Assembly: GCF_024807225.1 (NCBI RefSeq)
Contig: NZ_JANUCO010000001.1
Coordinates: 620,001-684,000 of the forward strand
Reading direction: 5' to 3'
DNA: 64,000 nt
DNA from: Chryseobacterium ginsenosidimutans
GTDB lineage: Bacteria; Bacteroidota; Bacteroidia; Flavobacteriales; Weeksellaceae
Within the stretch, counting starts at the first letter, position 1. The number at the start of each line of letters is the position of its first letter. Positions 44,797-54,285 of the stretch are shown here, piece by piece. Made by a program: the position numbers and the translations under genes. The notes beneath the pieces are model-generated. The model had not been told where the DNA came from. It was given only the letters and a program-made list of their open reading frames with translations, and did no database searches.

Positions 44797-44827
44797 AAAA
44801 GGTTCAGAATTACTCTGAACCTTTTTT
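44797..44827. terminator. Terminator between sodA and the DUF6146 gene
   Basis: AAAAGGTTCAGA facing TCTGAACCTTTT, with an A-run and T-run on either side. It overlaps the DUF6146 stop codon. Confidence 0.8.
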
Positions 44828-45254
44828 AATATCTTGTTGTGTCGCTTCCTGAAAGCCCACTCATACGCAATCCATACTTCCAATTCACGTATGCAAAAAC
44901 CTGATACAATTTGTACTCAAATTTTAATCCGTACTTTTCTTTTGGATCATAATCAATTGATGATTCTATGACATTTCTATATCTTCCGGAAGAATAATAA
45001 GAATTCCATTCGCTTGCCAAAAGCGTATTTCTTGTTTTTAAATAAGATTCTGAATATTGACTGATTGGTTTGGCAACGGCATTCAGAAAATAATCAAACT
45101 GAGTATCAATAACCGTAAGATCCCATTCGCCATCATCGTTTTTCGAAGGTTTCATCTCAGATTTCTCTTTATCACTTTTAGGATCAGTCTGTGCTGTGCA
45201 ACTCAATGGTAAAAGAAAAATAATGAATAATAAGAGTAAGTTTTTCATAATCAT
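44826..45254 (-). CDS. DUF6146 lipoprotein
   Basis: A predicted lipoprotein of about 142 residues, resembling DUF6146. The signal sequence ends in a lipobox (LLPLSCTAQ). After a short charged linker, WDLTVIDTQFDYFLNAVAKPISQYSESYLKTRNTLLASEWNSYY and the C-terminal YGLKFEYKLYQVFAYVNWKYGLRMSGL form the conserved domain. The function is unknown. The start could be either of two ATGs at 45254 or 45248. A terminator separates it from the upstream nuclease gene. Confidence 0.8.
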   Translation of the reverse strand: MIMKNLLLLFIIFLLPLSCTAQTDPKSDKEKSEMKPSKNDDGEWDLTVIDTQFDYFLNAVAKPISQYSESYLKTRNTLLASEWNSYYSSGRYRNVIESSIDYDPKEKYGLKFEYKLYQVFAYVNWKYGLRMSGLSGSDTTRY

Positions 45255-45263
45255 AAATGTACA

Positions 45264-45293
45264 TAAAAAAAAGACACTCATTTTGAGTGCCTT
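45264..45293 (-). terminator. Terminator of the nuclease gene
   Basis: AAGGCACTCA facing TGAGTGTCTT on the minus strand, followed by eight T residues. Confidence 0.8.
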
Positions 45294-45299
45294 ACATCT

Positions 45300-46490
45300 T
45301 TATGGTTCTTTCTGGAGAATTACAAATGCGGGGAAGTGATCGCTGTAACCACCTGTAAACTGATCCCCATTCCAGGATCGGAAAGGATAGCCTTTGTAAT
45401 TTCCTTCTTTATTTACTAAATAAGCAGGAGCAAAAATTTCTGCTTTGTATACCGAATAATCTTTTGTTACCTGATCTGTCACTAAATTTTTAGAAACAAT
45501 AATCTGGTCAAACAAATTCGGAGCATCCTGATACGCCAATGATGCCACACCTTTCTTATATAAAGGATACATTAAATTTAGATAAGGATTGGTATCGCTT
45601 AAATCTTTCGGACTTGCCTGAGCTTTCAGGTGATTTTTTAAACTTGAACTTACAGGATCATCATTAAAATCGCCCATTGCAAACAGTTTTGTTGTAGGAT
45701 CTGCTGCTCTTACACTGTCCATTTGTTGTTTCAATAAAGCTGCTGCGGCATTTCGTTTTGGTAACGAAATCGCTTCACCACCTCTTCTTGAAGGCCAGTG
45801 ATTCATAAAGAACGCCACTTTTTCGTTATCCAAGAAACCTGTTACCACCAAAATATCTCTTGTGTATTCTCTTTTCCCATCATCACCGAAAACTTTTAGT
45901 TCTTTTTTTAATGAATTTGTTGGGGTAAATCTTCTTTTCTGATAAATTAAAGCAATATCAATTCCTCTGTAGTCATAAGAATTGTAATGAATAATTCCGT
46001 AATCATACTTTTTCAATGCCGGTTCATTCACAAGATCCTGAATCACCTGTCGGTTTTCGACCTCAATTAAACCTACAATGGCAGGAGCTGTTTTTGTGTA
46101 CTGAGCTCCCATTTCGGAAATTACTTTCGCTTCGTTGGCTAATTTTGCCTTGTAAACTTTAGTGCCATAATTTTTTCCGCTTTTTGGGGTAAATTCGTCA
46201 GATCCGCTTTGGTATCTTACTACTTTTTTACCTATTAAAGCACCGTCGCTCCAAGTTCCATCGTATTTTTCTGCTTCTAAAAATTTAATGGAATCAAGAG
46301 GAATGCTTCTGTGAAAAGCAGGATTCTTTACATCTTTGGTTCCGTCGATATAATCTGCTGAGCGAATTGTGTCCCAAAGGTTTTCTACATTTAAAAAACC
46401 TACTGTTGCTACTTTTCTCAGTTTTCCCTGTTGTTGTGAGAATGCCATGATTGAAAAAATAATGGCAAACAAACTCGAAAATTTCTTCAT
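45300..46490 (-). CDS. Secreted endonuclease/exonuclease/phosphatase-family protein
   Basis: A 396-residue exported enzyme of the EEP (DNase I-like) superfamily, probably a nuclease or phosphodiesterase. A signal peptide (MKKFSSLFAIIFSIMAFSQ) is present. The motifs are GFLNVENLWDT (Asn), the Glu of IVGLIEVENRQV, NHWPSRRGG (His), FAMGDFNDDPVS (Asp/Asn) and GGYSDHFPAFV (final Asp-His). It lies divergent from a TonB receptor and a DUF5689 lipoprotein. This arrangement suggests extracellular nucleic acid or phosphate-ester scavenging. Confidence 0.88.
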   Translation of the reverse strand: MKKFSSLFAIIFSIMAFSQQQGKLRKVATVGFLNVENLWDTIRSADYIDGTKDVKNPAFHRSIPLDSIKFLEAEKYDGTWSDGALIGKKVVRYQSGSDEFTPKSGKNYGTKVYKAKLANEAKVISEMGAQYTKTAPAIVGLIEVENRQVIQDLVNEPALKKYDYGIIHYNSYDYRGIDIALIYQKRRFTPTNSLKKELKVFGDDGKREYTRDILVVTGFLDNEKVAFFMNHWPSRRGGEAISLPKRNAAAALLKQQMDSVRAADPTTKLFAMGDFNDDPVSSSLKNHLKAQASPKDLSDTNPYLNLMYPLYKKGVASLAYQDAPNLFDQIIVSKNLVTDQVTKDYSVYKAEIFAPAYLVNKEGNYKGYPFRSWNGDQFTGGYSDHFPAFVILQKEP

Positions 46491-46649
46491 CTTCTTTAGA
46501 GTTATTATTAATATTATTTAATTTGCTAATTTACTTTTTTTTAATTCATACAATTTTAAATATTTGTAAATTTAAAATGTGGTATTTGTGTTTTCTTACA
46601 TAATGATTCTTAAAAGATTGTCATGTTAAGAAGAAATAACGTTAAAAAG

Positions 46650-46679
46650 TTTGTTAATTGTAAATTTTGACTAAATTTG
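46650..46679 (+). promoter_or_regulatory. Promoter of the TonB-DUF5689 operon
   Basis: TTTG (46650-46653), an 18-base spacer and TAAATTTG (46672-46679) match the -33/-7 consensus well, with a leader of about 55 bases before the ATG at 46742. Confidence 0.65.
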
Positions 46680-46741
46680 CCTCCCCAGCTTTTAAAGTGT
46701 TGAAAATTAAAGAGAAAAGTACAAAAAAAATAAATATACAC

Positions 46742-49592
46742 ATGATTAAAAAACTATCATTAGTCTCTTTATTTACTTTGCTTCCTGCTTCCTATTATTT
46801 TGCGCAGACTACAGTTTCAGCGTATCTTAAAGATGCAGATGGAAAACCTATCGAAAGGGCAGAAGTAGATCTTAAAGGGAATGACAATGATGTAACGGCA
46901 GACAAAATTGGATACTTCCAGTTTGTAGATTTGATGCCGGGACATTACCAAATTGTGATTACGAAACCGAATTACGAAACCAAAGTAATGGAGTTTGACG
47001 TAGCCAATGAGAAGAAAAAGGATCTAGGGATTGTTACCCTTTATTCTACACTTACGAGTACGGATCAGGGTTTAGCCATTATCGATAATAGTAATGGTGA
47101 CGACGAAGACAGCAATAGCGGACAAGCTTCTACAGTTGGTTTATTACAATCTTCTCAAGATGTTTTCAACAGAATTGCTAGTTTTGATCTGGGTGCATAT
47201 TGGTTCCGACCAAGAGGTATTGACGGAAGAACTTCTGAAAATATGATGAATGGTGTCTCCATGGTGAAATCGGATAATGGAAATGTAGATTTTTCTAACT
47301 GGGGTGGTCTTAACGAAATTGTAAGATATCCGGAAATTTCTTCAAACCATTCACCTTCCGAATATGCTTTTGGTGGTGCTAGTGGAGTTATTTATAAAAA
47401 TACTAAAGCCAGCGAATACAGAAAAGGATTTCAGGCTACTTATTCTATTACCAACAGGAATTACCGTCAGAGAGTTTCTTTGAGGTATACTTCTGGAATG
47501 AGTAAAAAAGGTTGGGCATTTACCGTAATGGGTGCTAAAAGATGGGCAGAAGAAGGTATCCAGGAAGGAACTTTCTATGATGCTTACGGGACTTATTTGG
47601 GTGTGGAGAAAAAATTTAATGATAACCATTCTATTACTTTCAATGCATTTGCTTCTCCCTACAGAAGGTCTACATCAAGCCCAAGTACGCAGGAGGTTTA
47701 TGATTACAGAGGCGTACATTACAACTCTTACTGGGGATGGCAAGATGGAGAAAAAAGAAATGAAAGGGTAAGAAAAGGTTTTCAGCCGATCTTCCAATTA
47801 CAGGATTTCTGGAAAATCAACAAGAAATCTAATTTATGGACGACTGCTTCTTACCAATTCGGAAAAGATAAAGGGTCTAGATTAGATTGGCAGAATGCAC
47901 AGAAACCCATCTCCGACTTATTACAAAAAACTACCTAGTTATTATTTAAATAGTATTATTTTTAGTCAATTACATAATAATACGCCTGCTGACCAGTATA
48001 CTGCACTATTAGACGGGTATAATGAAGCAAATCAAAATTGGACAAATAATAATACAGATGTTACCCAGATCAATTGGAATAATTTGTATGCTGCTAACCG
48101 CGGTAGTGCTGATGGTAGCGCAAAATATTTCCTTGTAAATGATGTGAGTGATGATAAGATTTTTAATGCTGCAACGCATTATACTTATAACTTCAATGAT
48201 AAGACAAGATTTTTATTAAACGTTTCTTATCAGAATTTCAAGTCAGAATATTATAGAGAAATCAACGATTTATTAGGGGCTAATTATGCTTTGAATGTAG
48301 ATCCTTATGCAGATTCAAACAGAACAGGATCTACTGGTTTCTATAATATGAATGACACCGAAACTCAAAAGCATGTAGGAGACAAAATAAATTACGATTA
48401 TATTCTTAGAAGACAAGAGGTAAAAGTAAATCCGGGTCTTAAATTGTCAACAGGACAGTTCGATGTTTTTGTAAGCGGTTTAGTTGGATATTCTACATCA
48501 AGCAGAGAAGGGTTATTTCAAAATTATCTTTACCAGAATACATCTTTTGGAAAAAGCAAAGATTATAATTACTGGAATTATGGCTTGAAAGGACAAATTA
48601 TCTATAGACTTAATGGTAGAAACTTCTTTGTTTACAACGGAGCATATTTCTCTCAGGCGCCTTTCTTAGAAGATATTTTCATCAACGGAAGAGTTAATAA
48701 CTATACAGTTCCAAATATTAAAAATGCAGTAGTAAGTGCAAACGACATCAGTTACGTAATGTCTACCCCTTTCTTAAAAGTAAGAGCGACTGCTTATCTT
48801 GTGAATACACAAAACGACACCAATGTTCAGAGATTCTTTGCAGATGGATTAACATTAAGTGTTGATAATTCTGATACTGGAGGTACTGAAGATAAAACGG
48901 CAAGTGCATTTGTTACCCAGACAATGTCGAACGTTAACAAAAGAAACATGGGTGCAGAGTTAGGAGTTGATGTTAAAATTTTACCAACATTATCTTTACA
49001 AGGTGTTGCAAGCTGGGGAGAATATAAATATACAAACAATCCGAATGTATATATTTCATCAGACGTAATGGCTGCTCCGTATGCTAATTTAGGTACAGCT
49101 TATATCAAAGATTTCAAAGTTGGAGGAACAGCTCAGAAAGCTTTCTCTGCGGGATTTAGATATAACTCACCGAAATATTGGTGGTTTGGAGCAAGCTGGA
49201 ATTATCTTGATGATAATAATCTTGATCCTTCTGCTATCCTTAGAACAGATGAATTTATCCAAAATAACAACAGCAACACTCCATTTGTGAATCTTGATGA
49301 TCCGAAGATCGAACGTTATATGAGACAGGTTCAGCTTCCTTCATCATTCTTTGTGAATGCAAACGTTGGGAAATCTTGGATTATCGGTAAATATTATGTG
49401 TTGATTTCAGGATCTGTTAATAATATCCTTGATAACACAAAATATATTACAGGAGGTTTTGAGCAAATCAGAAGCTCAAACGGAAATGTAGATTTTGAAA
49501 ACGATTATAACAGTAAGAACCCAAATTTTGCCCCAAAATACTGGTACACACAAGGGCGTTCTTATTTTGTAAACTTACAAGTTAGATTCTAA
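46742..49592 (+). pseudogene. TonB-dependent receptor with carboxypeptidase-like domain, +1 frameshift
   Basis: An outer-membrane import receptor, 949 residues after repair. A signal peptide (ending ASYYFAQ) leads into a carboxypeptidase-regulatory-like beta-sandwich (TVSAYLKDADGKPIERAEVDLKG to about residue 95). The plug follows (FRPRGIDGRTSENMMNGVSM, EYAFGGASGVIYK) and then a long barrel ending in FVNLQVRF. The first frame stops at 47938. CACAGAAACCC at 47899-47908 should read CACAGAACCC, giving QNPSPTYYKKLPSYY. The ATG at 46742 is chosen over an upstream TTG. It pairs with the DUF5689 lipoprotein and the divergent nuclease. Confidence 0.87.
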
Positions 49593-49621
49593 AAAAAAGT
49601 AACCAATAGAAATAATAAAAA

Positions 49622-51037
49622 ATGAATATAAAAAATTTCTTAAAGATGAGTTTGGGTGCAGTTGTATTAGGAGCTACCCAAATCGCGTGTATCCACGATG
49701 ATAAATGGGATGCACCAGAGATTACGTGTAATAATAAATTTGATGCTGCTACTATGACGATGGCACAGGTTGTAGCATTGTCTCCAGCTGCAGGAGTTTA
49801 TACAATCCCTGCGCAAGATGCTACACACCCGGCTGTAATTTTTGATGGATATGTTATTTCATCTGATGCAAACGGGAATTTTTACAAGACTCTTGTTTTC
49901 CAGGATAAACCACAAAATCCAACTGTAGGTTTGGTTTTAGGGCTTAATAAATCTTTAAACTATACAGATTTTCCTGTAGGAGCGCATATCAGAATTAAAG
50001 CCAATGGAATGGTTATCGGAAAATCAAACGATGTAATTACGTTAGGAGTTACAGATCCTGATTTTGCGATTGGTAGAATTCCTGAATCTATTATCGGTAG
50101 ATATATCGGTGGTGTTTGTAACGGATCTGGTCTTGAGATTGTAAATATTGTTCCTCAGGAATTAACGTTGGCTCAAATTAAACAAGATGCTAGATATGTT
50201 AATACCTTAGCAATCATTAAAAATGTACAGTTTACAAAAGGCGAAATTGGTTTATCTTTAATGAATAAAGATGCTTCTGGTGCTAATGTTGATACAAACA
50301 GAAACCTGGTTGATGCTGTAGGAAATACAGGAATTGTAAGAACTGATGGGTTTTTCAAACCGTCATCTTATATGATTCCTGATAAAAGTGGAGATATCAC
50401 TTTGGTTGTAAGTAAATATGGTACAGGAACTGCTCCTTATCAAAATATTATCAGAGGAGTAAGCGATATCAATTTTACAAAAGAGCGTTTTGCTGAAGGA
50501 ATTTTAGGAGGTTCAGCTATTGCTTATTCTGGTTCTTTTACAGAAAACTTTGAAAGTTATCCAGCTGTAAGTCCTTATTTCAATAATTTTCCTAAATATT
50601 TAAATTACGCTTATGTTGGAAACAGATATTGGGAAGTAAGATCTTTTAACGGTAATAAATATATACAATTAACGGCGAACGGTGGGGCTGCAAGTACACC
50701 TTATGAAACCTATTTCATGGTGCCTGTAGATTTTACAGCTGCTAATACTTTGGCATTTAGAACTACAGTAGGTTTCTACAACGGTGCTGGTCTTAAAGTG
50801 TATACAACAACGAATTATACACCGGGTGCAGATCTTTCTACTGCTACTTTGAATGAGATTACTTCTAACTTTACATTCCCTACAGCACCTGCAAGTGGTT
50901 ACGGAACTTTAGCTCCGGCAGGTACATATAACCTTCCAGGTGCCCTTACTGGTAATGGATTTATAGTATTTAAGTATACAGGAAACAGTTCTGGAATTAC
51001 AACAACATATCAATTAGACGATATTACAGTTAATTAA
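49622..51037 (+). CDS. DUF5689 surface lipoprotein
   Basis: A 471-residue lipoprotein (lipobox GATQIACIHDD). The N-terminal DUF5689 region (about 55-280) reads as repeated OB-like beta domains (VIFDGYVISSDANGNFYKTLVFQD, LVLGLNKSLNYTDFPVGAHIRIKANGMVIG). The C-terminal part (about 300-471) is a jelly-roll-like domain (FTENFESY, GNKYIQLTANGG, YQLDDITVN) similar to choice-of-anchor modules. DUF5689 lipoproteins usually accompany a TonB receptor and an EEP nuclease, as here. It probably caps or feeds the receptor. A terminator follows. Confidence 0.86.
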   Translation: MNIKNFLKMSLGAVVLGATQIACIHDDKWDAPEITCNNKFDAATMTMAQVVALSPAAGVYTIPAQDATHPAVIFDGYVISSDANGNFYKTLVFQDKPQNPTVGLVLGLNKSLNYTDFPVGAHIRIKANGMVIGKSNDVITLGVTDPDFAIGRIPESIIGRYIGGVCNGSGLEIVNIVPQELTLAQIKQDARYVNTLAIIKNVQFTKGEIGLSLMNKDASGANVDTNRNLVDAVGNTGIVRTDGFFKPSSYMIPDKSGDITLVVSKYGTGTAPYQNIIRGVSDINFTKERFAEGILGGSAIAYSGSFTENFESYPAVSPYFNNFPKYLNYAYVGNRYWEVRSFNGNKYIQLTANGGAASTPYETYFMVPVDFTAANTLAFRTTVGFYNGAGLKVYTTTNYTPGADLSTATLNEITSNFTFPTAPASGYGTLAPAGTYNLPGALTGNGFIVFKYTGNSSGITTTYQLDDITVN

Positions 51038-51062
51038 TTGAGTTCTAATATTTTAAAATAAG

Positions 51063-51092
51063 GAAGACTGTCTTTTATTAGGCAGTCTTTTT
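51063..51092. terminator. Terminator after the DUF5689 gene
   Basis: AAGACTG facing CAGTCTT followed by T-run; it ends at the stop codon of the repaired minus-strand gene. Confidence 0.75.
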
Positions 51093-51489
51093 TATTTAAA
51101 TTTATAATGATAAGTCTGATAAACCACATATTCTTCTATATTCCAAGATAAAACATCTTTTTCAATCAATCTATATAATTCAAGTTCTAAATATTTTTCA
51201 GTTAGATATAAGTTTTTGTATGTATCACTATAAACTGTCTAAAATTCCATATAGAAAAAGTGATGTTATTTATAAAATAATTATAATGACACTCAGTTTC
51301 ATTAATTTCTAAGCTGCATCCGCTTCCATGGAACCAGTAATTATACTCACCGACAATTCCTTTTCTTTCAAAACGGGTTCCAATTCCGGCAACAGTTCTT
51401 TCATTTTCATTTAGATGATGTTTTTCTCGTATTAATATTTCAAAATCTTTTATGTAGTTTATATAATCTGAAATTATAATTTCAATCAT
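51092..51489 (-). pseudogene. Small DUF6896-like protein, -1 frameshift
   Basis: A soluble protein of 132 residues if one base is added. Frame 1 (MIEIIISDYINYIKDFEIL...SIWNFRQF) stops at 51202. An overlapping frame continues with SDTYKNLYLTEKYLELELYRLIEKDVLSWNIEEYVVYQTYHYKFK. Adding one T to the minus-strand CAGTTTATAG at 51232-51234 joins them as RQFYSDTYK. GIGTRFERKGIVGEYNYWFHGSGCSLEIN is the most conserved-looking stretch; the DUF6896 label is from memory. The reading frame opens earlier at 51573, but that overlaps the next gene. Confidence 0.6.
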
Positions 51490-51556
51490 AACATAAATGT
51501 AACCAAAAAAACCACCGCAATTGCAGTGGCTTATATTAACTAACTTAAATTTTTTT

Positions 51557-52027
51557 CTAAAATGAAACTTCATTCACTTCTTTTCCTCTTTGGAAGTTCA
51601 TTACTTTCTGACTTCCTTTGTAAGCAACAGTAACAATATTGATCTGCTTCGGAAAAGCGCTTAAAAGTATCGTGTTTTTTATCTTTAAGGTATTGATATC
51701 CGAAACGCCTCCGGCTTCAAAATATACCCATACAGTTTCTCCGCTTACCTGACTTCCGGTGAAGGTTATTGTTTTTGGCGAGCCATTGACATACACATCA
51801 AAATTATTATTTACATATTTTTTTACTTCTGCCTCGAATCCTGCTGTGTTAGGATTAATCTTAATAGCATCCGAAATATGATTCGTATTCATTTTTGTGG
51901 TGAACTTCAATGTCTTGCTTCCATCAATATAATCCACTTTTGTCATTGAAGAGAAAAAGTCTACATACGTGAAACTCATTAACACAAAAAATGTTAAAAT
52001 TCCTGTTATATATAAAAGTTTTTTCAT
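51557..52027 (-). CDS. DUF6702-like exported protein
   Basis: A 156-residue protein with an N-terminal signal or membrane segment (MKKLLYITGILTFFVLMSFTYVDFF) and a beta-rich body (MTKVDYIDGSKTLKFTTKMNTNHISDAI). It resembles DUF6702, which in Bacteroidota usually lies near an M1 aminopeptidase; none is adjacent here. No catalytic motif is visible. I start it at the ATG at 52027 in front of the signal segment. Its function is unknown. Confidence 0.7.
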   Translation of the reverse strand: MKKLLYITGILTFFVLMSFTYVDFFSSMTKVDYIDGSKTLKFTTKMNTNHISDAIKINPNTAGFEAEVKKYVNNNFDVYVNGSPKTITFTGSQVSGETVWVYFEAGGVSDINTLKIKNTILLSAFPKQINIVTVAYKGSQKVMNFQRGKEVNEVSF

Positions 52028-52085
52028 CTTAATTAATAGATTTACAATCATGCTTGTTTGTATTAAGTGACAAATAATATGCCAA

Positions 52086-52838
52086 TTAAAAATTAACGTT
52101 TACAGAATACTTATCGTAGAACGCTTTAATGTGAGCTACCGCTTCGTCAGCAGTGTCTACCACCCGATAAAGATCCAGATCTTCCTCGTGAATCATTTTT
52201 TCTTTAAGCAAAGTTTCTTTAAACCAATCCAAAAGTCCGCTCCAAAATTCGGATCCTACCAGAACAATCGGAAACTTGCCGATTTTATTGGTTTGAATTA
52301 AAGTCATGGCTTCCGTAAGCTCATCCAAAGTTCCAAAACCTCCCGGCATTACGATAAAACCTTGAGAATATTTCACAAACATTACTTTTCTCACGAAAAA
52401 ATAATCAAAGTTCATGGAATATGATTTATTGATATAAGGATTAAAATGCTGCTCAAAAGGAAGATCAATATTCAATCCGATCGATTTTCCGTGTGCATTG
52501 AAAGCGCCTTTGTTTCCCGCTTCCATGATTCCTGGACCGCCGCCGGTAATGATTCCAAAACCGATCGCTGTGATTTTCTCTGCAATTTCTACCGCCATTT
52601 TGTAGTATTTGCTTTGAGGTTTTAATCTTGCAGAACCAAAAATAGAAACACAAGGTCCTATTTTGGCTAATTTTTCATAGCCGTCCACAAACTCCGCCAT
52701 CACCTTGAAAACCATCCAGCTGTCTTTCATGATGGTTTCGTCCCAGTTTTTTTGTCTGAGGCTGTTTTGTAGCTTAGTTTCGTTACTGTCAAGTTCAGGA
52801 TTCACCAAACTTTCGTCTCTGTTTCCTTCCATTCTCAT
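52086..52838 (-). CDS. LOG-family protein (TIGR00730)
   Basis: A 250-residue Rossmann-fold protein of the LOG (lonely guy) family, which removes ribose 5-phosphate from nucleotide monophosphates. ITGGGPGIMEAGNKGAFNAHGKSIGLNI and the signature MPGGFGTLDELTEAMTLIQTNKIGKFPIVLVG are complete. SVSIFGSARLKP-type start (CVSIFGSARLKPQSKYY) is typical of the long bacterial form. It follows the nucleotidyltransferase gene by 7 bases on the minus strand. Its physiological substrate in this group is unknown. Confidence 0.9.
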   Translation of the reverse strand: MRMEGNRDESLVNPELDSNETKLQNSLRQKNWDETIMKDSWMVFKVMAEFVDGYEKLAKIGPCVSIFGSARLKPQSKYYKMAVEIAEKITAIGFGIITGGGPGIMEAGNKGAFNAHGKSIGLNIDLPFEQHFNPYINKSYSMNFDYFFVRKVMFVKYSQGFIVMPGGFGTLDELTEAMTLIQTNKIGKFPIVLVGSEFWSGLLDWFKETLLKEKMIHEEDLDLYRVVDTADEAVAHIKAFYDKYSVNVNF

Positions 52839-52845
52839 TGCAAAA

Positions 52846-53560
52846 TTATTTAAAATGTTTTTCGGCTTCTATTACAGATTCCGGTCTTCCTACGTCTATC
52901 AGAATACTGTCGTGTACAAAACCGTGAATATGTTCGGTCTGCATTAAGTCCAGATATTCTTCCATAACAGAAAATTTGCCCTTTCTTTTTATCTTTTCAA
53001 AGATACTCGGATTGATGCAGTGAACGCCGCTAAAAGCCAATGCCTTGAATCCTTTGTTGAATTCTGCGAGTCTCTGTTCACCGGTTTGCACATTCAGCCA
53101 GCCTCTTAAAACCAAATCATCATTGAAAAGCAATTTCCTTGAGCTTTCTCTATCCGAAACGGCTAATGTAGCAAAATCTTTTATCTTTTTGTGGTATTCT
53201 ACAAGATCTGTGATATTTATGTTGGTTAAAATATCGGCATTCATGATTAAAAAATCTTCGCCGTGATCGAGAAATCGTTTGGCAAAAATCAAGCCGCCAC
53301 CGGTTTCCAAGAGTTCTTCAGACTCGTCGGAAATTTCAATTTGGCATCCGAAATTGTCGTTTTGTTTTAAAAAATCAACAATCTGATTTCCGAAATGATG
53401 AACATTAATTACAAAATCTTTGATCCCGAAAGTTTTAAGATACGTAATATTTCTTTCCAAAAGCGCGATGCCATTTACTTTTGCCAATGCTTTCGGATGA
53501 TGATCTGTGAAAGGTTTTAGTCTAGTTTCCTTTTCCTGCAGCGAAAATTAAAGCCTTCAT
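52846..53560 (-). pseudogene. MurU-like sugar-1-phosphate nucleotidyltransferase, +1 frameshift
   Basis: A nucleotidyltransferase of the NTP_transferase type, 237 residues after repair. It would join a sugar 1-phosphate to UDP or a similar nucleotide. The N-terminal signature MKALIFAAGKGTRLKPFTDHHPKALAKVNG appears only after removing one A at 53526-53528 (minus GGAAACTAG should read GGAACTAG). As it stands, the frame from the ATG at 53560 stops within 13 codons. NADILTN holds the metal-binding Asp. The AmgK-like kinase and RapZ-like protein lie directly upstream on the same strand, supporting a MurU-like role. Confidence 0.85.
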
Positions 53561-53645
53561 ATTTTATAAATAATGAGTGATGAGTAATAAATGATGATGT
53601 ATAAATAATATAATTAACGAAGTTAAAAACATTACTCATTACCAA

Positions 53646-54062
53646 TTACTTATTACCTATATTAAGTTGGTGTTGTTCGTCATGGTGAAGGCTGATTTCA
53701 ACTTTTTCACCGTATTTTTCTTCAACAAAATGAGCGATTTTAATCGCAGAATATACCGATCTGTGTTGTCCTCCCGTACATCCGAAATTAATCTGAAGAT
53801 TTTCAAAACCTCTTTCCAGATAATTGTCGATGTTGATGGATACTAAGCTTTTAATTAATTCTAAAAACTTTGGCATATCGGTTTTCGTTTCCAGATATTC
53901 CTGAACACCGATGTCATTTCCGGTCTGGATTTTATATTCTTCCACTCTTCCGGGATTCAGAATTCCGCGGCAGTCGAACGTAAAACCACCTCCGTTTCCT
54001 GTATCATCTTTCGGAATTCCTCCTTTTTTGTACGAAAAACTGTGTATGTCGATGTGTAGCAT
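53646..54062 (-). CDS. Standalone RapZ C-terminal-domain protein
   Basis: A 138-residue protein equivalent to the C-terminal half of RapZ, without the N-terminal nucleotide-binding domain. It has SFSYKKGGIPKDDTGNGGGFTFDCRGILNPGR, the core INFGCTGGQHRSVYSA, and the HHDEQ-type end. In E. coli this domain binds glucosamine-6-phosphate and controls GlmS through small RNA. Its position between a MurU-like transferase and an AmgK-like kinase fits amino-sugar sensing or an enzymatic role in the same pathway. Confidence 0.88.
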   Translation of the reverse strand: MLHIDIHSFSYKKGGIPKDDTGNGGGFTFDCRGILNPGRVEEYKIQTGNDIGVQEYLETKTDMPKFLELIKSLVSINIDNYLERGFENLQINFGCTGGQHRSVYSAIKIAHFVEEKYGEKVEISLHHDEQHQLNIGNK

Positions 54063-54148
54063 TTTCTATTTTTTTAAATTTTTTATTTGAAACCATTAAG
54101 TCCATATAGTTTATTGTTAATTTTCCCGTCGCTTTTTTCAGCCACTTT

Positions 54149-54285
54149 TGTTATTCCGTAGGAATCTCGTGGAATTTACTCTTTATAAATCCTTCGAGAA
54201 CCTCAGGATGACATCGCTAATACTAACTTTTTAAAATTAAATCAAGCGCTATTCAATCAGTGTCAGTCTGAGCTTGTCGAAGACT
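54149..54285. repeat. Dispersed repeat, family A, plus CTGAGCTTGTCGAAG unit
   Basis: TTGTTATTCCGTAGGAATCT at 54149 faces a region ending AACCTCAGGATGACATC, whose complement starts GATGTCATCCTGAGGTT. A GTCTGAGCTTGTCGAAGACT unit follows near 54265. No gene is seen in the 223-bp gap. Confidence 0.5.
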
